NCBI GenBank assembly: GCA_009833045.1
Contig: WUUP01000002.1
Coordinates: 434,001-498,000, forward strand
DNA: 64,000 nucleotides
Direction of reading: 5' to 3'
Origin: Saprospirales bacterium GYS_P2D
GTDB taxonomy: Bacteria; Bacteroidota; Bacteroidia; Chitinophagales; Saprospiraceae
The position numbers were made by a program, and so were the translations under genes. Under the pieces are notes generated by a model. The model saw only the letters and a program-made list of their open reading frames with translations, had not been told where the DNA came from and did no database searches. Position 1 is the first letter of the stretch. Every line of letters starts with the position of its first letter. This document shows, in pieces, positions 43,727 through 54,645 of the stretch.

Positions 43727-45103
43727 ATGGATGACATAGCTATTTTTTTAGGAAGATTTCATCCGCTCATCGTTCACTTACCTATTGGATTCATCCTGTT
43801 TGCAGGGATATTAGAGCTATGGGCTTGGCGTGATCGCTCTAAATCTCAAGGCCTACAGTTGCCGATCAAGATCGCACTGTTTTCGACCTTTGCTTCAGGT
43901 CTGATAGCCGTCGGACTTGGCTTTTTATTAGCAAGTGATGGAGCATATACTGGCAAAACACTCGACTGGCACATGTGGATGGGTATAGCCTTTTGTGGTA
44001 TCGTATTCGCCGCCTGGCTGAGTAAACTACAAATCTTATCTCTCAAAGAAGCATTCATCAATATCCTGATCGTCAGCGCTGTACTCGCAGTCAGTATTAC
44101 TGGTCATCTGGGTGGCAATCTCACTCATGGTAGTGACTACCTCACCGCCTATGCTCCACCATTCGTCAAGCGTGTCATAGGCGAATCTGGTACAAAACTC
44201 AGTCACCAAAGCATCCCACTGCAGCCAGACTCGGTACTAATATATACACATTTAATCCAGCCTTTTCTAAGCACTAAGTGCTATTCGTGCCACAATGATG
44301 AAAAGAAAAAAGGAGGCTTAAGCATGACCTCAATAGCAAGTCTTAAAAAAGGAGGTGATACCGGTACTGCTTTACATCCTGGAGATAGTCATGAGAGCAG
44401 CATCTGGAAGCGAGTGATCATGGATCCGTCGAGTGAAAAATTCATGCCTCCTAAAGGAAGTCCACTGAGCTATGCAGAAGTACAGATACTCCAATGGTGG
44501 ATTGACCAAGCTGCTGATAGCACGCTCACGGCAGCTGTAGCGGTAGGTGATGTCACTTTTACTCGTGTACTATTCACTGACTACGGCATAGACATCAGTC
44601 CAAGACCCTTCATCGAGCGGTCGCCAATCGCACCAATAGATGATGCTATCATAAGTAAGCTAAAGACTGCAGGATGGCAGGTACGACCAATAGCCCAGGA
44701 TATACACTATCTCGATGTCAGTACGAGCGTGACTGAAGTAAATGATGAAATGATCCAAAAACTCCGAATGGCTAAAGAACACATCACATGGCTGGACCTA
44801 AATAATAGCCATCTCAGCGACAGTGATCTCAGCTTCATCTCCAAACTCACAAATCTCACCAAACTAAAACTAAATAACAATCCTATCTCTGATAAAGGGA
44901 TCAATCTACTATCCAATTTAAAACATCTGGAAATACTCAATCTATATGGGACCGCCGTCAGCGATGATATCCTGACTGCTCTAAAAAGTATGTCAGCACT
45001 CGAAAAAGTCTTTATTTGGCAGACAAATACCACATCAGAAGGTATAGCAAATATGAAAACCAGTATACCAAAACTTGAAATCATCGGAGGTACGAATGGC
45101 TAA
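43727..45103 (+). CDS. DUF2231 membrane - PSCyt1 cytochrome c - LRR fusion protein
   Basis: A 458-residue protein of three parts. Residues 1-125 have four membrane helices of the DUF2231 type (FLGRFHPLIVHLPIGFILFAG). Residues about 175-262 form a Planctomycete-type cytochrome c with CYSCH at 185-189 and MPPKGSPLS. Residues about 315-455 are leucine-rich repeats (LDLNNSHLSDSDLSFISKL; LKLNNNPISDKGINLLSNL). The haem and LRR parts should face the periplasm. It ends the operon and could connect the complex to the inner membrane and respiratory chain. Confidence 0.9.
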   Translation: MDDIAIFLGRFHPLIVHLPIGFILFAGILELWAWRDRSKSQGLQLPIKIALFSTFASGLIAVGLGFLLASDGAYTGKTLDWHMWMGIAFCGIVFAAWLSKLQILSLKEAFINILIVSAVLAVSITGHLGGNLTHGSDYLTAYAPPFVKRVIGESGTKLSHQSIPLQPDSVLIYTHLIQPFLSTKCYSCHNDEKKKGGLSMTSIASLKKGGDTGTALHPGDSHESSIWKRVIMDPSSEKFMPPKGSPLSYAEVQILQWWIDQAADSTLTAAVAVGDVTFTRVLFTDYGIDISPRPFIERSPIAPIDDAIISKLKTAGWQVRPIAQDIHYLDVSTSVTEVNDEMIQKLRMAKEHITWLDLNNSHLSDSDLSFISKLTNLTKLKLNNNPISDKGINLLSNLKHLEILNLYGTAVSDDILTALKSMSALEKVFIWQTNTTSEGIANMKTSIPKLEIIGGTNG

Positions 45104-45197
45104 GCAACCCTGATATTGGTTTTCATTATAAGAGAATTTTTTAATCGTACTAAGCCCCTCCATATTTCAGTTTAAATAGGAATGTCTACCTCTTAGT

Positions 45198-45638
45198 TTG
45201 ATTATTATGATCAGTTTAATCAGTCTTTTAGTATATCTTTTATCCGCTAATATCAATACAGAAAATACAGTCACACTCACCATCATCCATCTGGACGGTC
45301 TGTCTGACAAGCATATAGGTAAGAATTTGTATGTGGGATATTGGCATGAGCATACTGAAAACTTTCCGTCCGATAGTGATCCAGAGATAGGTGATGTCTT
45401 GACGATAGCTACCACTGATTTTTCAATTAAAAAGCAACTCCTACCAGATGACTATGCTTTTTCTATGTACATCGATATGAATGGAAATGGAAAATTGGAT
45501 AAGAACCTTTTTGGGATTCCTAAGGAGCCTTATTGCTTCTCACAAAATGTGAAGCCAAAACTATCCGCTCCAAAATTTAATGATTGTCAATTTTCACTCT
45601 ACGAAGATGCAGAGATGTCGATTATGATAATTGATTAG
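45198..45638 (+). CDS. Secreted DUF2141 family protein
   Basis: A 146-residue protein with an N-terminal hydrophobic signal (ISLISLLVYLLSANI). The middle DMNGNGKLDKNLFGIPKEPY is the characteristic D-NgNgkLD-FGiPkEp stretch of DUF2141, a small beta-sandwich family of Bacteroidota and Proteobacteria. Single gene; more AT-rich than its neighbours. Function unknown. Confidence 0.85.
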   Translation: MIIMISLISLLVYLLSANINTENTVTLTIIHLDGLSDKHIGKNLYVGYWHEHTENFPSDSDPEIGDVLTIATTDFSIKKQLLPDDYAFSMYIDMNGNGKLDKNLFGIPKEPYCFSQNVKPKLSAPKFNDCQFSLYEDAEMSIMIID

Positions 45639-45666
45639 CATAACTGATCACCTTTGAAAAATCTAC

Positions 45667-46323
45667 TCACAGACTCTTCGGCAAATAGGGACAATATAGA
45701 CTCACATGGAGATGATCATCAGTCCCCACATGCCTCAATGTCCTGAATCCCATAATCCTGAAGTAGGTCCTAATCAAAGCATTGCGCCAAGCGGACCTAC
45801 GATTAGTCCGTAGATCTATAGCATAAGCATAGCCGTCTGGCTGGCGATAGTGCAGCGAGTTCTTCTTAGATGGAAGGCCCATACGTCTATAGTCCTCTGG
45901 AGTCCGAGAACCATCCGTGATGATGAAATCTCTATCCACTATGATCACTGTACTGACTGCGAGCCTGATGATCGGATGTAGCTGCCGCACACTTTTAGAT
46001 AGAGCAGTAGACTTCATATTGCCCGTACCGATGAAAAAGACACCGTGAATAATAAATCCCAAGACGAAAACAGCTATGAACTTGGCCCTCGAGCTAAATG
46101 CCTTAGCACTACCAAATCGATCGGTGACTCGCTCAAATATCAGGCTGTAATAGAGCAATAAGACAAGTACACAAAAGAACAAACCTGACAATATCGAGAC
46201 CACCGCACCCAGTTCATAGCGAGTATGCACATATACCGCTCCCCTGATCAGAGCCATGAATGGCAAAAGCAGCACGAGTACCACCTTCAATATGCGGAAT
46301 AGTATGGCCAGTGCTGCGATCAA
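45667..46323 (-). CDS. Membrane-anchored M15-like peptidase
   Basis: A 218-residue protein with three or four N-terminal hydrophobic segments followed by a soluble C-terminal domain. The latter has TDGSRTPEDYRRMG, NSLHYRQPDGYAYAIDL and GTDDHLHVSL, matching the H...D...H zinc-ligand pattern of Hedgehog/DD-peptidase (M15) enzymes. It probably acts on peptidoglycan or peptides outside the inner membrane. It starts 6 bp after glpK ends and may be co-transcribed. The fold assignment rests on these motifs only. Confidence 0.65.
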   Translation of the reverse strand: MIAALAILFRILKVVLVLLLPFMALIRGAVYVHTRYELGAVVSILSGLFFCVLVLLLYYSLIFERVTDRFGSAKAFSSRAKFIAVFVLGFIIHGVFFIGTGNMKSTALSKSVRQLHPIIRLAVSTVIIVDRDFIITDGSRTPEDYRRMGLPSKKNSLHYRQPDGYAYAIDLRTNRRSAWRNALIRTYFRIMGFRTLRHVGTDDHLHVSLYCPYLPKSL

Positions 46324-46329
46324 TAGATA

Positions 46330-47832
<1,503 letters not shown>

Positions 47833-47874
47833 TTAGATAGTTTTTCTGATGTTGTGAGTTAAAGTACGAAATTC

Positions 47875-49512
47875 TTAGGCCCGTGGAAGCTCTTCGTCAT
47901 AATAATGAGTGGCATCATAGAGCAAGTCCTCCATCCGCTGTCGCTCTGTGGCTACACGATCTGACATCCAGTTCATCCGTTCTGAAAGTCGATCGAGCAC
48001 AGGCTCTAATATGCTCGAGATAGACCCTATATCAAAGTAAAGACGGCCAGTCCTCCTGACTAAAAAGTCCTCAGCTCGGGTGACATACTCATGATCTATG
48101 CAGTAGTCCAGCTCAGCTATAGCTAATGATACATGATCCCATGTCCCAGAGATACTGTCAAGAATCCGCTCCGCCTGACGCCCGTAGACCGTCACGAGAT
48201 ACCAGCCATAGTAGCGATCCAGCCCCTGAGTAGCACAGCGATCAGCCAGCTCATCGATATATTTCTGCACCTCTCGATTTGTCATTGCTTTGTCTTGAGC
48301 GAGAGGTATTTTGGCTGTGATGCTATCTTTTTTGATATCTTTAGCGCCCTTGTGATCGAGCTCGATTACCTTATCGACGATGCGCTCAGCCATCTTTCGA
48401 TAGCCTGTGAGCTTGCCCCCTGCGATAGAGATCAGCCCATCTTCTGCTTCGAATATTTCATCCTTTCGAGATAACTCCGACGGAGATTTGCCTTCTTCAT
48501 GTATGAGTGGACGTAGGCCTGCCCAGTTGCTGATGACATCATCCGCTGTCAGATTAATCGATGGAAATGTCCGATTGACGGCCGAGAGCAAGTAGTCACG
48601 ATCTTCTTTAGTGCATACGATACGATCCATCGAGCCGGTGTAGCTAGTATCGGTCGTCCCCAGATAGGTGACACGCCCTCTCGGTATAGCGAATAGCATC
48701 CGCCCTCCTGGCTCATCAAAATAGATGGACTGCTTCACTGGAAATTTCTCTTGAGGAAACACCAAATGAACACCCTTCGTTAGATGCAGCTTTGAGCCTT
48801 GGAGCGAGTCATTCTTAGCTCGCAGGTGATCTACCCATGGACCCGCTGCCGATACCACTCGTCGAGCCCGTATCGTGATGGTCTCATTATTGATGCGGTC
48901 ATAGCAGATCGCTCCGTTTATTTTTTCGCCCTCTGAGGCAAATTCTGTCAGCTCCATATAGTTAATGACATCTGCTCCATAGGTGACACTCTTCTTGATG
49001 AGCTCTATGGTCAGTCGAGCGTCATCGGTCCTGTACTCCGCATAGTATCCGCCACCGACCAGAGTATCTGCATTGAGTAGTGGCTCCTTGGCCAATGTCT
49101 CCTCTGGGCTCAGCATCTTGCGGCGATCCTCTCGCTCTACTCCTGCTAATACATCATAGACCATCAGACCCAGCGAAGAAGACCACTTACCATAGGTACC
49201 ATCCTCAGTGATCGGCAGGAGCATCTTTTCGGGGAGACATAGATGCGGAGCGATCTTATTGACCACTGCCCTCTCTGTCCCGGTCTCTCTGACCAGGCCA
49301 AAGTCTAACTGCTTGAGATAGCGGAGGCCGCCATGTATGAGCTTAGTAGACTTACTACTGGTGCCACTGGCGAAGTCGCCCTTCTCGATGAGGGCTACAC
49401 TGAGACCTCGAGAGGCGGCATCCAGTGCGATACCCGACCCTGTAGCTCCACCACCTACGATCAGGAGGTCATAGGTCTTTTCTTGGAGCTTTGATATAGT
49501 TCTTGTTCGCAT
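47875..49512 (-). CDS. glpD: Aerobic glycerol-3-phosphate dehydrogenase (FAD)
   Basis: Oxidises glycerol 3-phosphate to dihydroxyacetone phosphate at the inner membrane and passes electrons to quinone. The FAD-binding motif is LLIVGGGATGSGIALDAA near residue 17, followed by GTSSKSTKLIHGGLRYL. The C-terminal GlpD domain (ITAKIPLAQDKAM onward; VRRTGRLYFD) is present. About 545 residues. I choose the ATG near 49512 (MRTRTISKL); an upstream TTG start would add twelve residues. Confidence 0.95.
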   Translation of the reverse strand: MRTRTISKLQEKTYDLLIVGGGATGSGIALDAASRGLSVALIEKGDFASGTSSKSTKLIHGGLRYLKQLDFGLVRETGTERAVVNKIAPHLCLPEKMLLPITEDGTYGKWSSSLGLMVYDVLAGVEREDRRKMLSPEETLAKEPLLNADTLVGGGYYAEYRTDDARLTIELIKKSVTYGADVINYMELTEFASEGEKINGAICYDRINNETITIRARRVVSAAGPWVDHLRAKNDSLQGSKLHLTKGVHLVFPQEKFPVKQSIYFDEPGGRMLFAIPRGRVTYLGTTDTSYTGSMDRIVCTKEDRDYLLSAVNRTFPSINLTADDVISNWAGLRPLIHEEGKSPSELSRKDEIFEAEDGLISIAGGKLTGYRKMAERIVDKVIELDHKGAKDIKKDSITAKIPLAQDKAMTNREVQKYIDELADRCATQGLDRYYGWYLVTVYGRQAERILDSISGTWDHVSLAIAELDYCIDHEYVTRAEDFLVRRTGRLYFDIGSISSILEPVLDRLSERMNWMSDRVATERQRMEDLLYDATHYYDEELPRA

Positions 49513-49649
49513 AGTTTTGATAGATGTGTCTAATTTAATCCCAATCAATATTTTCTACAGTAGATCAGAATGGATATTTTATCCTCGAGTTTGATAATTA
49601 ATTGTCACGTAGACACTTAATACGACTCAGTGACTATCTAACTAACTGT

Positions 49650-50798
49650 ATGATAAACATCAGATCTAAAGATATAAATGCTGCTGAGGTCTCTTGGTTT
49701 GCTCCTATCTGCAATGGTGATGACCAATATCTCGGCGCTCGAGATGATCAGTACAAGAGCAGCTGGCAAAATGCCCGAGACATACTCCTCAAGGCCGATC
49801 AGCTCGGCTACCGCAATATCCTCTGTCCCTCCAGCTATCAGGTAGGTCAAGATACATGGACATTTGCCTCAGCGGTGGCACCTATGACCGAGCAGATCAA
49901 TCTACTGACTGCCATCCGCTGTGGCGAGCTACATCCGCCGATGCTGGCCAGATCTATAGCTACTCTCGATCACATCCTGCAGGGACGACTGACGATCAAT
50001 ATCATCAGCTCTAATCTCCCCGGTCTTAATGAAGATAGCCCGACTCGCTATCAGCGATCTCGAGAGGTCATCGAGATACTCAAGCAGGCATGGACTCAGG
50101 AGCATATCTCCTATCGTGGCGAGCACTATCAGCTCGAGCTTCCTACTGACCCCATCAAGCCCTACCAACAAAATGGTGGTCCACTACTCTACTTCGGTGG
50201 CTACTCTGACCCAGGTGTAGATCTCTGTGCTGAGCACTGCGATGTATATCTCATGTGGCCCGAGACTAAGGATCGCCTCCGAGCTCATATGGAGAAACTC
50301 AGTGCTAAGGCAGCTGCCTATGGTCGTACAATAGACTTTGGGCTGCGTGTACATGTCATCGTGAGAGAGACAGAGAGCGCAGCACGAGCAGCGGCTCAGC
50401 GACTGGTCTCTCAGCTCGATGATGCAGCTGGCAAAGAAATCCGAGAGCGAGCCCTCGATGCTAAGTCACTCGGCGTATCAAGGCAGACAGAGATGAGAGA
50501 CAGCTCAGATCAGGAGGGCTATGTCGAGCCTCATCTCTGGACGGGTATTGGCAGGGCTCGATCCGGCTGCGGAGCAGCACTGGTAGGCGATCCCGATCAG
50601 ATACTCGCCCAACTGAGAGAATATATGGATATGGGCATCCGATCATTTATATTATCAGGCTATCCACATATGGAGGAGTGTGAGCTCTTTGGTCGCTATG
50701 TCCTACCTCAGATCGAGACGATCTCGATGCCACAGGTACAGGGTCGGATACCGACATCGGCGCCGATGACACCATTAGCTGCAGCTAAAAGGACCTAA
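49650..50798 (+). CDS. SsuD-like FMNH2-dependent monooxygenase
   Basis: A 382-residue luciferase-like monooxygenase closely resembling alkanesulfonate monooxygenase Ssu[19 protein letters not shown] at the start, [38 protein letters not shown] and the C-terminal [20 protein letters not shown]. The expected reaction releases sulfite from a sulfonate with reduced FMN. I choose ATG 49650; a TTG at 49602 adds sixteen residues before the family start. It is followed one base later by a sodium symporter gene instead of the usual ABC transporter. Confidence 0.88.
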   Translation: MINIRSKDINAAEVSWFAPICNGDDQYLGARDDQYKSSWQNARDILLKADQLGYRNILCPSSYQVGQDTWTFASAVAPMTEQINLLTAIRCGELHPPMLARSIATLDHILQGRLTINIISSNLPGLNEDSPTRYQRSREVIEILKQAWTQEHISYRGEHYQLELPTDPIKPYQQNGGPLLYFGGYSDPGVDLCAEHCDVYLMWPETKDRLRAHMEKLSAKAAAYGRTIDFGLRVHVIVRETESAARAAAQRLVSQLDDAAGKEIRERALDAKSLGVSRQTEMRDSSDQEGYVEPHLWTGIGRARSGCGAALVGDPDQILAQLREYMDMGIRSFILSGYPHMEECELFGRYVLPQIETISMPQVQGRIPTSAPMTPLAAAKRT

Positions 50799-50799
50799 T

Positions 50800-52347
50800 A
50801 TGATGGATCTACTGATCGTCATAGCTTACTTCGTCATCATCTTTCTCACAGCGCTAAGAGGACGAGCTACAGAGGAGAGCACGGTAGAGTCCTATTTCCT
50901 CTCAGATCGTAGTCTCCGCTGGCCATCCGTTGCCATTTCCACCATCGCTACCAATATTCAGGGCTATCAGTTTCTCGGGATGATGGGCTCGGCTTATTTA
51001 TTTGGATTAGCGCAGGCGAGTCTCGAGATCAATGCCGTGCAGGGTATATTACTGGCGGCGTTTGTGTTCGTGCCTTTCTATCTGAGGGAGCGAGTGATGA
51101 CCATCACACAGTTCATCAGTAGTAGACTCGGAGAGAGAGTCGCCCTACTCTACACGGGAGCTAATATCTTGTTGTTTTCGACTATTACCTTGGGTGCTGC
51201 TTTGTTTTGGGGAGCCTATGCGGCAGATATCGTATTCGGAGAGGTGCTCTCGGTGATCCATCCTGATCGACTGACGAGGATCTCCATATTGATCATTGGT
51301 CTTGGTATTTACTCAGCAAGCTACACCTACCTCGGAGGGCTCAAGGCCGTCGTCAAGACAGACATCATACAGTTTAGCATACTATTTATTGGAGGTGTGA
51401 TCGTGCTATTCCTCAGTATCCATCATCTCGGTGGCTGGGGCGAGCTTTATCGCAAGACTCCAGAGCACATGCATCTACATCTACCTGCCGATCATCCTAC
51501 GCTTCCATGGACGCATATGTTTGGTCTCTTCTTCCTTAATATCAACTACTGGTGTGCTAATCAGACCGTGATACAGCGATCACTCGCAGCCAGATCTCTC
51601 AAGGATGCGCAGATAGGACTCATGGCAGGTGGCGTGATGAAATACTTTATGGCAGTACTCATCGTAGTGCCGGGCATAGCTCTATATGGCATTCTCGGCA
51701 GTGATGGATTAGCAGACCCAGATATGGCCTATCCCTATATCGTCAATGAATACCTACCTCTCGGCCTGAAAGGGATTATCCTTTGTGCATTATTTGCCTC
51801 GCTGATGAGTACCGTCGACTCGACTTTTAATAGTCTGGCGACATTATTCTCCATAGACATCTATCAGAAATATATTAAACCCTCTGCTACTGATACTCAG
51901 GTGATTCAGGCTGGACAGCGCACTATATTCTTCACGCTGATCAGTGGTGTCATCATGGGACTCATACTACTGCATCTCAAGCTCTCGGACTCAAGCTCTG
52001 CTTTCACCCATACTCTCAATGAACTCCGTTACTACATCAACTGTGGGATAGTCGTCCTGATCTGTACGGCAGCACTGATGAGAGCGCCACATCGAAAGGT
52101 GACCTTGGGCGCATTCTTATTGACCATAGTGCTCCAGCTCCTCTTCAAAAGTGTCTGGCCAGAGATGAATTATTTCGTGAGAGCAGGATGGGTGATATTG
52201 ATAGCGCTGAGTGTGAGCGTATCGGCAGCGGCAGGTGCGGGATTTTCTTCCCTCATGGGGAATCTAAAGACTACAGATCAATCAGTGCGCTGGACAGGTA
52301 TTGGTCTAATGATATCCTTGATCGCCCTACATGTTATATTTCACTGA
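50800..52347 (+). CDS. Sodium/solute symporter (SSS family)
   Basis: A 515-residue protein with about 13-14 membrane helices of the LeuT fold. Signature parts: ESYFLSDRSLRWPSVAISTIATNIQGYQFLGMMGSAY, YLGGLKAVVKTDIIQF, and LKGIILCALFASLMSTVDSTFNSLATLF with the Na2-site Ser/Thr residues. One base separates it from the SsuD-like gene, so the two are coupled. It may import the organosulfonate, or other organic acid, oxidised by that enzyme. It ends 3 bp before a convergent gene. Confidence 0.92.
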   Translation: MMDLLIVIAYFVIIFLTALRGRATEESTVESYFLSDRSLRWPSVAISTIATNIQGYQFLGMMGSAYLFGLAQASLEINAVQGILLAAFVFVPFYLRERVMTITQFISSRLGERVALLYTGANILLFSTITLGAALFWGAYAADIVFGEVLSVIHPDRLTRISILIIGLGIYSASYTYLGGLKAVVKTDIIQFSILFIGGVIVLFLSIHHLGGWGELYRKTPEHMHLHLPADHPTLPWTHMFGLFFLNINYWCANQTVIQRSLAARSLKDAQIGLMAGGVMKYFMAVLIVVPGIALYGILGSDGLADPDMAYPYIVNEYLPLGLKGIILCALFASLMSTVDSTFNSLATLFSIDIYQKYIKPSATDTQVIQAGQRTIFFTLISGVIMGLILLHLKLSDSSSAFTHTLNELRYYINCGIVVLICTAALMRAPHRKVTLGAFLLTIVLQLLFKSVWPEMNYFVRAGWVILIALSVSVSAAAGAGFSSLMGNLKTTDQSVRWTGIGLMISLIALHVIFH

Positions 52348-52350
52348 TGA

Positions 52351-52734
52351 TCAGGCAGTCGTGATGAGCTGTATATGGCGCAGGTAGTCCATCTCGTATC
52401 TACTATATCTATCGCCTGTAGATAGGATTCTTTTGAGCTCTTGCGTGATATTTTTGACAGCAGACTTATTGCGTTCGGTCATACGGATCATATAATCTGA
52501 GATATGATACATGATATCAGTACTCCCGAGCTGACGTATGATTTTTAGCATTTTTTTGACTTGGCTGGCGCCAAATCTATGCTCGAGATAAGCTCTCACA
52601 TCATTAATATTGGATCCTGCTTGCGTCTTGCCGTATAGTAAGATCAGCAGGATATTTTCTTCTTTAGACAGTTTATTGAGCATCATTGTTAGTGTAGTCC
52701 ATCTTGAGACGGACATTTTTTGGTTGGGTCTCAT
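52351..52734 (-). CDS. Hypothetical helical protein
   Basis: A 127-residue basic, mostly helical protein (LSKEENILLILLYGKTQAGS; SQVKKMLKIIRQLGS). No family recognised and no signal peptide. Alternative starts are ATG 52716 and ATG 52686 (MMLNKLSKEEN). The gene is divergent from the DUF1801 gene and convergent with the symporter gene. It may be real because its frame fills the gap exactly, but support is modest. Confidence 0.55.
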   Translation of the reverse strand: MRPNQKMSVSRWTTLTMMLNKLSKEENILLILLYGKTQAGSNINDVRAYLEHRFGASQVKKMLKIIRQLGSTDIMYHISDYMIRMTERNKSAVKNITQELKRILSTGDRYSRYEMDYLRHIQLITTA

Positions 52735-52766
52735 ATTTTCTGTGTCGTATAGCTTACATTCAATAT

Positions 52767-53108
52767 ATGAACATCATCGAGCGACATTATGAATCACTCT
52801 CTGAGCCACATAGATCGTGTGTATTAGCGATCAGGGCATGGATATTAGATAATCATCCCGATATGACCGAAGAATGGAAGTATAGCCTCCCTTTTTTCTA
52901 TTATAACAAAAAGCCATTTTGCTATCTCTATCGAGATAAGAAGACTGGAAGCCCATATATCGGATTTAATAGAGCTAATCAGATCGAACATCCGATGCTC
53001 GACCAAGGAGATCGTAAAAAAATGAAAGTACTGCATATCAATCCACATGAAGATCTACCAGTCGATAGCTTAGCGGATATCTTTGAGGCACTTATAAAGC
53101 TGTACTGA
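52767..53108 (+). CDS. DUF1801 family protein
   Basis: About 113 residues. EWKYSLPFFYYNKKPFCYLYRDKKTG and YIGFNRANQIEHPML are the conserved region of DUF1801, a YdhG-like family of unknown function, also present in the 22636 gene. I choose ATG 52767 (MNIIERHYES); the frame extends upstream to 52704 without family support. Its last base overlaps the first base of the next gene. Confidence 0.82.
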   Translation: MNIIERHYESLSEPHRSCVLAIRAWILDNHPDMTEEWKYSLPFFYYNKKPFCYLYRDKKTGSPYIGFNRANQIEHPMLDQGDRKKMKVLHINPHEDLPVDSLADIFEALIKLY

Positions 53109-54589
53109 TGATGTATCGTCTGATGGTTATACTCTTGGTAGTCACTACCCTATGCTTGACGCAATGTAGCGAACCAGAGCCTACTGCACAAAAATATGAG
53201 CGCTACTGTGGCAGCTGCCACCTGACACCAGACCCTGCTCATCTGCCCGATCACATCTGGCGAGATCATGTGCTCCCCGAGATGGCCGCTCGGATGGGTC
53301 TCCGTGATCCAGTGGTAGTAGCTAGCCCAGCAGAACAAGCAGCGATAGCGCAGAGTCATATCTATCCAGCTACAGCTCTCATATCCACTGAAGACTGGGC
53401 AGAGATCACCGAGTATATCCTATCCTTGGCGCCCTCAGAGCTCGTGGATAGTGTAGATCGTGATGGTCGGAGTAGAGATATGACACAATTTGCCCCTGAG
53501 GCATATAGTGATGATAGATATGGAGTATCAGATGGGATATCATATCTGAGCTATGATCTTGAGCGATCACAGCTACTCTATGGAGATAACTATGGAGCTA
53601 TCTATCACTATCAAAAAGATGAATCCCAACTGCTCCATCAACAAGGAAGCTCCGTCATATCATATATCGATCGGGATAGTATCCAGTATATCACCGAGAT
53701 CGGTATCATGAACCCCAGCGAGCAGACTAAAGGTCTCCTCATCCGGAAGTCTGAAGGCAAAATTGACACGCTCATCACTGGACTCCACCGTCCTGTAGAG
53801 TCTAGCCTCATAGATCTCAATGGCGATGGTCAGGAGGAAATACTGATATGCGAATTTGGTCATCATACTGGCGCCCTATCACTACTGGTATACCAGGATG
53901 ATCAATGGCAAAAACAAGTACTCCAGTCACTGTCCGGAGCTATACAGACACATGTGATGGATCTCAATAGTGATGGCCGATTAGACATTTTAGCCTTGTT
54001 CGCTCAGGGTCGTGAGGGGATCTATGCGCTTTATCAAGAGGGCGATTTTGAGTGGAGGATGGAGGCACTACTCACCTTCCCTCCGGAGCATGGTATCAGT
54101 TGGTATGACACTATGGACTATGACCGAGATGGAGATCTCGACCTCGTCGTAGCTAATGGTGACAATGCTGACTACAGTATCACACTCAAGCCTTATCACG
54201 GTATCCGCATCTATGAAAATACTGGAGAAAATGAATATGAGGAACGATGGTTTTATCCGCTATACGGCGCTACTCGAGTGATCGCTGAAGACTTTGACCA
54301 AGATGGAGACTACGATATTGCAGTGACTGCTTTTTTCCCCGATAGTCGTAGATATGGCCATGAGGGTTTTGTCTATCTGGAGAATATCAATGCAGAGAAC
54401 TTCACCTATCAGAGTCAGACCACTGAGCTGGCCAAAAAGGGAAGATGGCTTGTCATGGAAAGTGGTGACTTTGATCAGGATGGGGATACAGATATCATGC
54501 TTGGGCACTACTCGATACCTGGCGAGCAGCGTTCCTTTATCAAGACTCATGTAGACTTCCTCCACTTAGAGAATCTATTAGTCGAATGA
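53108..54589 (+). CDS. Haem-binding FG-GAP/VCBS-repeat lipoprotein
   Basis: A 493-residue predicted lipoprotein (LCLTQCSEPE, Cys20). A c-type haem site CGSCH lies at 34-38 (ERYCGSCHLTPDPAHLP). From about residue 135 onward there are FG-GAP/VCBS-like beta-propeller repeats with calcium-type loops: DLNGDGQEEILICEFG, DLNSDGRLDILALF, DYDRDGDLDLVVANG, DFDQDGDYDIAVTA, DFDQDGDTDIMLGHY. It overlaps the DUF1801 gene by one base. The fusion suggests a surface electron-transfer or binding role. Confidence 0.88.
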   Translation: MMYRLMVILLVVTTLCLTQCSEPEPTAQKYERYCGSCHLTPDPAHLPDHIWRDHVLPEMAARMGLRDPVVVASPAEQAAIAQSHIYPATALISTEDWAEITEYILSLAPSELVDSVDRDGRSRDMTQFAPEAYSDDRYGVSDGISYLSYDLERSQLLYGDNYGAIYHYQKDESQLLHQQGSSVISYIDRDSIQYITEIGIMNPSEQTKGLLIRKSEGKIDTLITGLHRPVESSLIDLNGDGQEEILICEFGHHTGALSLLVYQDDQWQKQVLQSLSGAIQTHVMDLNSDGRLDILALFAQGREGIYALYQEGDFEWRMEALLTFPPEHGISWYDTMDYDRDGDLDLVVANGDNADYSITLKPYHGIRIYENTGENEYEERWFYPLYGATRVIAEDFDQDGDYDIAVTAFFPDSRRYGHEGFVYLENINAENFTYQSQTTELAKKGRWLVMESGDFDQDGDTDIMLGHYSIPGEQRSFIKTHVDFLHLENLLVE

Positions 54590-54645
54590 TCCGGCGCTCT
54601 ATTAGCATGAATCAATATATTAGCCATAGTAAATAAAAATCAAAC

